A stretch of DNA of 64,000 nucleotides from Lineus longissimus (taxonomy: Eukaryota > Nemertea > Pilidiophora > Heteronemertea > Lineidae). This document shows positions 55,588-64,000 of this stretch, piece after piece (the first letter of the stretch is position 1; every line of letters begins with the position of its first letter). The position numbers and the translations under genes were made by a program. The notes beneath the pieces were generated by a model. That model saw only the letters and a list, made by a program, of their open reading frames with translations. It searched no databases and was not told where the DNA came from. The stretch lies in NCBI RefSeq assembly GCF_910592395.1, contig NC_088314.1, positions 13,640,001 to 13,704,000 on the forward strand. The letters run 5' to 3'.

Positions 55588-56448
55588 AGTAACACAGTAG
55601 GCTCACAATGAAGGGTGCACCATAACAAATAACAATAGAGCCGAAACCCACAAAATCATAGACCCTCAGTCGTTGTCATATATGTCTTCAAGAACATATT
55701 GCATTACATTTAAAATCTGATATGGAAAATCGGAATAGACCCTTTGCAGTGACGTCACAATGACGGCCAACTTTGGTGCAGATGACGTCAACCTGGTTCT
55801 TTTAGAGACTGCGCTGTGTTAGTCTTGTTGGGCACCGTGCTGCATATTGAAAACAGTCTATAGCATATGAATACACAATCCACCCAAATTAGTTTATGAT
55901 TTTGTGAGTCCCTGGGTTTTGAAATTACAATAATCAAGTCACTCTGTTATTCTAAATTGAAAAAGTGTCTACAAGTGATAGTAAGCATTCATGCAAGCAC
56001 TGATGCATGTAAAGTGTACTTTCTTCAAGCATTTCAAATTGCCTATTCAGTTGAAATACTCCATTGTAGATGGCCAGCTTCTGTACAGGCAAAACTCTAC
56101 TAACATGTAGATGAATGGTACCTTAGCATTGAAATTACAAACATACAATATGTTTTGCTTATCAGTCATTGAAAATGTATTCATTTTTATAGTTCTAACC
56201 GTTGAGGTATAAATATATTTTGAGTCCTATGAAATGAGTTTTTGAAGAATATCTAAACCATTGAAAATGAAACAGTTAGTTCACAGCAACTGATATCTGC
56301 TGATATCTGCTAATAAGGACAGCATCACATGTTAACAGGCCCAATTGACTGCTGGTGCGGGATCGGAGGACGCATACCTCACTTCATAACGTGACTCTGA
56401 CTGCTTGGATTGGCTAGGAAAATTGAAAGCTTGGATGAATACAACTAT
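55588..56448. other. 3' flank of the ParB-domain gene
   Basis: No gene seen. It should contain the 3' untranslated region of the minus-strand gene; candidate polyadenylation signals were not unambiguous. Confidence 0.4.
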
Positions 56449-59400
56449 CTACTCTTCCACACTGAGGATGCACCTGACATCATCGAGTTGCATTTCGGTT
56501 TCACGAATGCAGGTAACCTCTCTCCCATGACGTCTTGCTGCCAATGTGGCATTTCCTGTAATAAAACGTATGAAAGAACTATAAATTTTACATACTGATT
56601 ATTCATTGTCATTGTTGTTTTGCGCTTCATTTGAGGTATGAATATCATATTCACGGGTGAGTTGACTGTTTGGGAAAAAATCTTAAACAATATTGAAAAA
56701 TAATCATCAAGCTAGCTGAATAGGCTGATAGCCATCTACACAAGGACAAACAGAGTGTTTTTTCTTAATAGTACATTCCCATTTAGCTTACCATTACTTG
56801 AAAAGAAACAGCTCATCACATGATCTGTTTCACACGAAAATACTTGAATAACTCTATCGAAGAAGGCTGCCTCAGATTTCAACTTCCAACAGTTATCAAT
56901 GTCAATCATTGTGAAGTCCTGATTCGTTTTCCCATTCGGTGTCCAGTAAGCTACCACGAATGCTGTTACCTTATCCCTCATTTGTCCAATTTGTTGTGCT
57001 GGAAGTATAATCATTGCCATTTTACTGATGATACATATAATAATGATATGAATTGGTTAGAGCGATTGGTGGGCTAAAATCTTGCTTACAGACATCGATT
57101 GCCTTAATGCGATTTATATTTTCAGAATAAATCTCTCTCTGAGACTTGCCTTCGCTCAGCACATCACATGGCAACATCAATGTAATCGAGTAACTCAGAG
57201 GCACTTTTATACGAACAAAACAATAAGAAAAATGCACAGATGTTGAAATAGTATTTTTCCCAGCCTAAAAGCTGAAGACTAAAATGTCTTAATTAACTGT
57301 TATTCTATTGTAAGCGAACCGCAGACGAAGTGCTCCACTAGATGTAAAGTTTGTTACTGTTACTTCATTGGTAGAAGCACACTTACTGCTGTACGGTATT
57401 GCTATTACAACTGACTGCTACATGTAGATGAATGAACTAAACAGTTTATTTAAAACCTTACGTTTATTTACATCTGGGTTGTACCAGAACCCAAGGTCTA
57501 TTCCGGTCCAATTTTGGCCACTTAGTAAGTCCTTTGCTTTTAAGGCCTCCTCGACTGTGTCGGCCATGGCCAAAAGCCGGTACAAAGTACAGCCGTGGGT
57601 TACATTGATTGCTCTTGTAGCCAAGGAGACATTCTTTAGTGTTGTGGAACTGGCCTGAAAAACCAATACGAAAATAATGCGAACTGCAATTTAAAAATTT
57701 ATGCAAAATGTTGACTGGCTGGAGCGGGCAACGTGATGTGTCTTAGCCAATCATGTTCACTGCTTCTCACTTTCGGTATGAGACTACAATTTGTCACAAG
57801 ATGAATTGAAATGCAAGAAGCACCTTAAGCTATTTGAATAACATTTTAAGATAAACGTTGTTTTATATGCAAAATGCATTGTCTCATGTCTACAACCCTT
57901 CCTCTTTGTTAACCCTTTGCATGGTGGTATAGTAGGTAAACATCATGGTGAGCTAATTGGAGTCACCAGATGACACAGGTTATTTTCTATTCAAGCTTGC
58001 AATTGCAAACTATTTGTTTTTACAGCAAGTAAGGCAACAAAGTCTTCATCTCCTCATAGCACCACCTTACTTTTCAAAGTCGCATCCGTTCTTGCTACAT
58101 ATTAGTGAGTTTCCGCATTGCTCACGAACAACGATTACGATTTCTTTGTATAAGTGCATGTAATCTGTTCAATTAGTATACAAAGAAATCATAATCGTAA
58201 GCGTTGTTCGTGAGCAATGCAGAAACTCACTTATTAGTTGAAATTACCTTGCAAATCACCAGTTGGCTTGCTTTACTCACTACATCTGGACTTATGTCAT
58301 TTTTTCCAAGTTTGAGGAAGTTCACCTTAGACACATTGTCATTTGTGTTCACTGCCATTGTTCTACTGATGAACGCACTGAAATAAAGACAATAGACCTT
58401 GTTTTTCCCTATTCAATGATAGTTGGAATACTGGCGAGAGGGCACCATCCGGACCATAAGCTCTGTGGCTCTTTGTTGGGAATCTTTCCCATCGCTTTTT
58501 CAAAATTCCAAATGGCTAAGGAGAAGAAAAATACACAACAGCTTACCTAAACGACTCAGGAACAGAGCCCCCACTGAAAGAATAATCTTTCCAGTTTGAA
58601 AGCAATTCATCCTTTGTTTCCTCTGGAAAGGCACTTGTTGCTTCCTCCCATGTAGCCTTGTCGACACCAATCAGGAAGGCACGTTTCACCTTCTGTAACA
58701 GATTCAAATGAATTGTTATTTAAAAGGTAACAAATCAAGATTTGTGAATATATTCTCCTGGTCACAGGTTAGTGAAAAAAATCACTCTCAAGTGTCTAAT
58801 TATGTGAAATAAATTATGACGAGATGAACATATTTGTCTTAATGTTATATCCATTGCATGACCAGATTGGGCTATCACAAATCATTTATAATATTCAAAC
58901 TGAACTTGGCTACCATGGCGAATTATTTCAAAACTAGATTGAAAATTTAGCCCTTCATGTCAGCTACTTAAAATGATGTTGTCCAAAGTTTTTGTCACTG
59001 TGTAATAAGCTTATATACCGTTAAAACTGCATGTACTCATAAATTCACCTGAAGGCCTTTTAATTCCTTCGCTTTTTTTTTCATTTCGGCGATAGAAAGA
59101 TCCTTGTTCATTATTTTCTGCAAAAGCCATTCAATGTCCTCATTGTGGAGGTGCACCATAGCACTGAAACAGGCATGTTGCAGATCTGGTTTTTTTAGAT
59201 CTTTTGCTTTGAGCTGCTGGTCTTTTGTCGCCCCATCCTCGTATAGAGCGAACACCTCCATCAGCATCTTGAACATATCTTCAGGAAATAATGCCAACCG
59301 CATGGCCAAGTCTATTGTTGTCTGAAAACTGATAAAAAGATATGATCTTTATGAATGATACACTTTTATACTTGGATCAGCCACTCGAGCCGTTTTCCCA

Positions 59401-62400
59401 TAGCTGCCAAAGATGACATAGCAAAACAAGCTTTTTGACATTTCATAAAACATACTATTACTATTAGTATTAGTACCAAAAATGAATGTTTGGCACTGCA
59501 GATGTTTTTAACTACCACTGACCTATTTTTCTCTTTTTTAATTTTTAATTTTTAATTTTTAATTTTACCTTTTCATCAGCATGAAGCTTTCTACAAGATT
59601 CCTTCCAAGCGACATCATTTTCGAACTCTTTCCTCCACCCTCGACAGAATCTAACCTGAAATTACAATTATTTTGCTAGGCTTAAATCCGATGATAGATG
59701 TGTTGTCATAAGGAAAATAGTTTCAAAGGTTCCTCATCTGTTATATGCCATTGTTTGTTGTTTGTAATTCATTTATTACAAAGTACTGACCTTGTCATAG
59801 AATGACATCTTGAGCCTGGCCTCTCCTACCATGTTGTGGTTGTGGGAGGCCACCATCGCTTCTTCATCGGTTAAACCGCAATACACATTACCCCACAGAC
59901 TTCTTTTATATTCCCCCCCCCAAATTCTTTCCCAATGTCCGACATGGCCAACACTAGGTGTTGGCCACCAAGAACTTCATAGTTGTATCCATTGATCTGC
60001 AACAAAATTGTACGCCTATCAGTTAGGGTTTACTAATGCTACATACTAATTCCTCCTCTAAGGGCTCTTACAGCATCTACACCAATCTTGAGATTTCATC
60101 TCCATTGCACTTGCTTAAACCATTATTGCATTAGCCATGACACAAACATGACAAAGCCTAAGGAGGCTCAGTTAATCTCGGACTGCGTGGCAGTATACAC
60201 GGGCAACAGATGTTGATTCCCAAATTGAACAGATGATTAGTTTTGAATCTTACATTTTTCTCATTAAAATCCTCCTTAGTAACATCCTTTACACACAGAA
60301 GTAATGGTTGATTGTCATCTTTAAATTCTCCATTAAGAATTCTCCTTTTCAGTGTTGCTTTCCACTGTTGATCAATGGGACGGATGTTCCTGGATGCATC
60401 TATCCCATTGATCAACGCGCCAACATTGATGCACAGATGGCCTAGAAAATTAAACATTTGTTGATTACTTCACTGATGGCATGTACACTGACAGGCTATA
60501 AAAATGAATGATATATTTATAATCTATGAAAAATATATTAATAAGTTTTTCCTTCAAGAATTCTATTAGATTTTTCATCTTTTTTTGTAAGATTAAATTG
60601 AAAAATTATACAGCTATTTTTCTTGCATTTCAATTACTATTAGTCCACTGTACCCGTTTGTGTGTTTGTTTCTCCCAGACCAAAGACCTCTTCATTTGTC
60701 AAATACATTTAATACAAACTTTCTTTTCACACTTTGGGTCACCTTCTTCTTCTTCTTCAGCGTTCGCTCTTTGGCACTTGGAGGGGTCATCCTCCTAGGA
60801 GTAATCCTCCTCCAAGGCGGGATGAGCGTATCCAGTGCTGCCACTACGGTTGTGCACCAATTGGGTTTATTGGCCTAGTGGTCCGACTTTGGCGACCGGC
60901 TGACAGGCCGAACTTTGGGTCACCAAGCTGTGTATGAACACGCCAAAGCTTTTGGCTGAAGTTACCCGTGACGCACATGACTTGAAGGTGAAATTGTCGT
61001 GTGTACAACGTGAATAACGTTAGATAAAACCAATAAACGGCCTTATAATGGATGTTAGTTGGAAATTCCAAAACCTGGCTTCGTAAGTACCTTTTTGGGA
61101 CCAGATAATGCTACATGCAAAATTTTGGGTCACTCAGCCATTCGGTCTGGGAGATACGAGCGCACACACCAACAAACAAACAAACACACAAACTTTTCTC
61201 AAATTTAGTAAGGATTAAAATTTGGCTCTAATTAAGTCCTTACCCACAAACTTCTCCTTTAAGTTGATTCTCTTAACCGTATTAGTATTTTCCAATTTCT
61301 TCTTCTTTGCTGCCATTTTCGTGGTAGACAATTTTCGTTTTGAAGGCCTACAGATAAAAACCTAAATTACTTCAAGAATACACTGATGCATTTGTATTGT
61401 TGCTATTTTTTCTTATCTAGGAATATTGATTTTCAATAAAACCTCTACTAAAATTATTCAGTAAGCTTTTTGGTCTTGTAGTAACACAGGCTTAATGGGG
61501 GACATAGATTTTGGCCTTATATTTTTTTGTTCCCCCCCCCGTCATTTTTACCTGATCTTCTCTATTTCATCATTCAGTTCTGGTTCTTCTTCTTCATCTA
61601 TCTCCACCCCCTCAATTTCTGATTCTGTTTCATCATTTTCATTCGCTGTTGTTTCTTCTTCTTGTTCTTCCGGTCCCACTGGTTTTGTTTGGTGTGCTTT
61701 TAAAAATGATTTCATTTTGGTTAAAACGATACAAAATACATTCTGGTTTAACATACATGCATACATGTACACACAGTCTCACTTAAGAGCCACTTCATAA
61801 CTATTCATTTTCAGAGATTTCATGTGCCTCTTTTCATACTTCTGATGCTTTCAATATCAGTTATTTACAGGAATGAATAATACATTTGACAATTTAATTA
61901 GATTGATTAATGAAATTGGAACCTTTGACAAGTTCTATATGCCAATCAAACCATAACCCTATCAAGGGTCTTGATCAGCCCCCCCCCCCCCTCAGTATTG
62001 TGAAGAAGCAATCTATAGGTCAGTATTGTTTACATTTATTTGTATACTTACCCTTCAACTGTTTGAATGCAGCACAGAAGTCATTGGATGAGTCTACAAA
62101 GTCTCGCATTTCATTGCTTATCTCACTCTGGTTCCAATCAAACTGATCAAGAGATGTTTTAAGAGTGACATCCTTTGAATCCGAAAATTCAATCTGCAAA
62201 ATATTTGTTATCAACAGTAATTGATCTGGTTGTCTTTTCATGATAACAATACGACTCTAGTATCACATCCTGAAACTCATGGTCTCATAACAGACAGTAT
62301 TCCTCCATGATTTTTTTCGTAGATTCACCTTCAGGCCCACTGCCAATGGCAACATGGAGGCTCTTCTTATTACAACTCCCTCCGGGCAATCATGTGGTAT

Positions 62401-62405
62401 CTGAC
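56449..62405 (-). CDS. Multi-exon protein with ParB/sulfiredoxin-like domain (5' end missing)
   Basis: Thirteen exons on the minus strand join in phase: 62405-62329, 62193-62052, 61696-61552, 61348-61244, 60441-60254, 59996-59791, 59655-59569, 59321-59049, 58692-58547, 58377-58248, 57654-57462, 56998-56792 and 56555-56449 (stop TAG). The order is: a short N-terminal region, an acidic exon (EEQEEETTANENDETESEIE), a basic exon (KRKLSTTKMAAKKKKLEN), then a ParB-like domain with NIRPIDQQW (box I) and YEVLGGQHLVLAMS (box II; GGQH in place of bacterial GExR), followed by helical exons. A run of nine C at 59913-59921 shifts the frame inside the ParB exon. In bacteria such domains bind CTP and DNA or act as nucleases; its animal role is unknown. 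First exon not found. Confidence 0.75.
58104..58231. repeat. Perfect-like hairpin in an intron
   Basis: Arms of about 52 bases (AGTGAGTTTCCGCATTGCTC, ACGAACAACG and ATTTCTTTGTATA on the left, inverted on the right) around a 24-base loop, with few mismatches. It lies in the intron just 3' of exon 58377-58248. Probably a small MITE. Confidence 0.85.
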
Positions 62406-62699
62406 CTGCCAGCCTGTGGTGTCACTCCCGCCAAACTTCCACATGGTTACTAACTGTACGGTATTTATTTAGCTGTTTTGCAGTTTGGCATCGTGGTGTG
62501 TTCAGTAAAACTGAACCATGTCAACAGCTCTTTATTCAATAGCCCAGAAGTTGGAAGTCCATACATGTATGTCCACCATTCAGTTACATGAGTAACATTA
62601 AGATGTTCATTCAAATCCTGATGCTTAAGAATCTTTTGAAAACATTGTTGTCCAGAAGCTCTTCACATAATGGTAACTGGCAGACATTTCCATGTTACC

Positions 62700-63070
62700 A
62701 TCTCCTCCCACCCTATTTATACTCCAGGTGCCCCATAAACTTTGGTTGCCGTGCATACAATTACAAGTAGGCCTACTATACTACAGAGTATCGTAGTAAA
62801 AGAAATTACGCAAATGCACTCCCTGCCTCCCACAACAATGCATCCATTGGCGCGAACGACCACGTGACCGGAGTTGATTGGCTGGTTTATTTCCAGCTGG
62901 ATGCATTGCAAATGCACAGGACTCATAGCCGTCAACCTCGTCTTTCATTACCTCGATCCATTGGCATTCTTGATGAATGAATTGCTGCACTGTTTCTGAC
63001 GTTCACGTGATTGGTTGGATTGGTTGGATTGGTTGGACCTCTCTATTGACTTCGCGCGACGTACGCGTCA
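62700..63070 (-). promoter_or_regulatory. Candidate promoter region of the ParB-domain gene
   Basis: On the minus strand there is GAGTATAAATAGGG (TATA box-like, about 62712-62724), and further upstream several CCAAT/ATTGG boxes (62845, 62877, 63008-63040) and a CACGTG E-box (62861-62866). The position, between the 3' end of the upstream gene and the first recognised exon, suits a promoter, but no first exon has been proven downstream. Confidence 0.35.
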
Positions 63071-63324
63071 TTTCAACTGCTGATCGCGACATGTGGTCTT
63101 TTTCGAATGGAACTCAAAGAGAGATGAACTCCAGATATTTTTTTCCAAATGACAACTTGAAAAAAACCCGGATTTTTGGGATGATTTTTACACACATCCT
63201 ACACTTTCAGAGGAATGCTTTTGGTAAGGCATTTTATTCTTATGCTTCATCATTCGAATTCCGTGCTGGGTGTGGTCACACCACTGATTTCACGCTGAAG
63301 GTTAACGACAGCTAACATCTCATG

Positions 63325-64000
63325 TTATATGATCTCCCACTGAGCAACGAATTGTTTTCTTTTTGTACTGCCGATAATGCCACTTGCGCTCTTCTGGGAT
63401 CGATTTATTGTCTGTTCAAGGCACATGTCTGCGCCCACACAGTTGAATCGCCCTTCTGTCCGCTTTACGACAAATTTTCCAGCCTTGAAGTTTTCATATA
63501 TCGATGGGGCATCTTCTGGTAGCTTCCTCATATCCTCTAGGTATACTGATCCCCATCGGAAGTAGTTGATCCGGTCACATCCAGCAAACCAGGGTAGAAC
63601 TGCCTGTACACTATGGAGGTGTAGGTCCCAGTTTCCCTCACGATCAGCTCTTACTAGATCTTTCAGGACGCACACCATTTGGACAAACCGATCCCAGAAC
63701 GCAAATGTCTCTGTGCAAAGACTATTTTTCAGTCAAAACACCTTGATTTGATTTATAACACAGAGTCAAGCATGACATCCCTAGGATGATGTTAGTAAAG
63801 ATTTCAACAGAGCATGCAGCATGGTCAAGCAGTAAGCAAAGCAGCAACAAACAAAAAAGACAAACTTTAACTTTTTGAGGCAGTGGAAAGCAGTGCATAG
63901 GCTTCAGCAACTCAATGATCTGGGATGTTTTGAGATCAGCGATGGGATATCCTAGACTGGCATCACATAACAAAACCTCCAACAAAGTCTCCACCAGGTT
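63325..64000 (-). CDS. 3' part of an unrecognised minus-strand gene
   Basis: Two exon-like segments. At the edge, 64000 to about 63872 encodes ETLLEVLLCDASLGYPIADL and TSQIIELLKPMHCFPLPQ. From 63710 (after TTTGCACAG) to the stop at 63325 it encodes FAFWDRFVQMVCVLKDLVRA, DREGNWDLHLHSVQAVLPWF, RWGSVYLEDMRKLPEDAPSI and GADMCLEQTINRSQKSASGI. I recall similar proteins in many invertebrates as uncharacterised, multi-copy sequences, but cannot name a domain. The joining donor (GTTAAAG) is weak and the phase of the two segments does not obviously match, so an intervening small exon or a different donor is possible. Confidence 0.6.

Noticed and set aside
58380-58511. An extra exon between 58547 and 58377 of the ParB-domain gene
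   Set aside because: The candidate after CTCCTTAG runs at once into a stop in the required phase, whereas exons 58692-58547 and 58377-58248 join in frame directly.
56449-62405. ParB-like gene as bacterial contamination
   Set aside because: The domain is split by several GT-AG introns with matching phases and surrounded by animal-type repeats.
62781-62990. 69-codon minus-strand frame upstream of the ParB-domain gene as its first exon
   Set aside because: It lies upstream of the TATA-like box, no donor of the needed phase is clear, and the sequence is rich in CCAAT boxes typical of a promoter.

Overview
This is a repeat-dense animal genomic window. There are spliced genes with GT-AG introns, class A GPCR pseudogenes, and many eukaryotic transposons. 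A Ty3/gypsy element with the pol order protease-integrase-RT-RNaseH (the Gmr1-like arrangement first described from deuterostomes), a CR1-like LINE, several PIF/Harbinger elements, Tc1 and pogo elements and a Helitron together suggest a marine invertebrate, perhaps a non-vertebrate deuterostome (amphioxus, hemichordate or echinoderm type). The species cannot be fixed from sequence alone.

Layout. 0.3-4.6 kb: decayed Helitron on the minus strand, running off or truncated near the left edge. 5.05-14.41 kb: a Tc1-like transposon with about 368-bp terminal inverted repeats (TIRs) and an intact DD34E transposase; a Gmr1-like LTR retrotransposon (5.15-11.96 kb) sits inside its left TIR. 14.4-18.6 kb: non-coding DNA with direct repeats, a foldback element and two inverted minisatellite arrays. 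18.8-21.6 kb: two related, broken class A GPCR genes on the minus strand. 22.6-25.5 kb: a PIF/Harbinger element with a Myb-like gene and a transposase gene. 26.7-40.65 kb: a second Harbinger whose transposase and MADF-BESS genes are interleaved on opposite strands. It is split by a pogo-like element (29.92-40.15 kb), which itself contains a third Harbinger (with a smaller TIR element inside it) and a CR1-like LINE. 41.8-46.2 kb: a deleted Ty3/gypsy element with gag and truncated pol in one frame across a UAG. 47.3-55.2 kb: a very large imperfect palindrome of unknown family. 56.4-62.4 kb: a minus-strand gene of at least 13 exons with a ParB/sulfiredoxin-like domain. 63.3-64.0 kb: the 3' part of another minus-strand gene.

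How the parts relate. Nearly all coding capacity before 56 kb belongs to mobile elements, and nesting gives their order of arrival: Tc1, then the LTR element; Harbinger, then pogo, then the inner Harbinger and LINE. Most of these proteins are broken by single frameshifts or stops; several breaks lie in homopolymer runs, so decay and sequencing indels cannot be separated from one sequence. The apparent host-type loci are the GPCR pseudogenes and the two genes at the right end, whose exon phases join cleanly.
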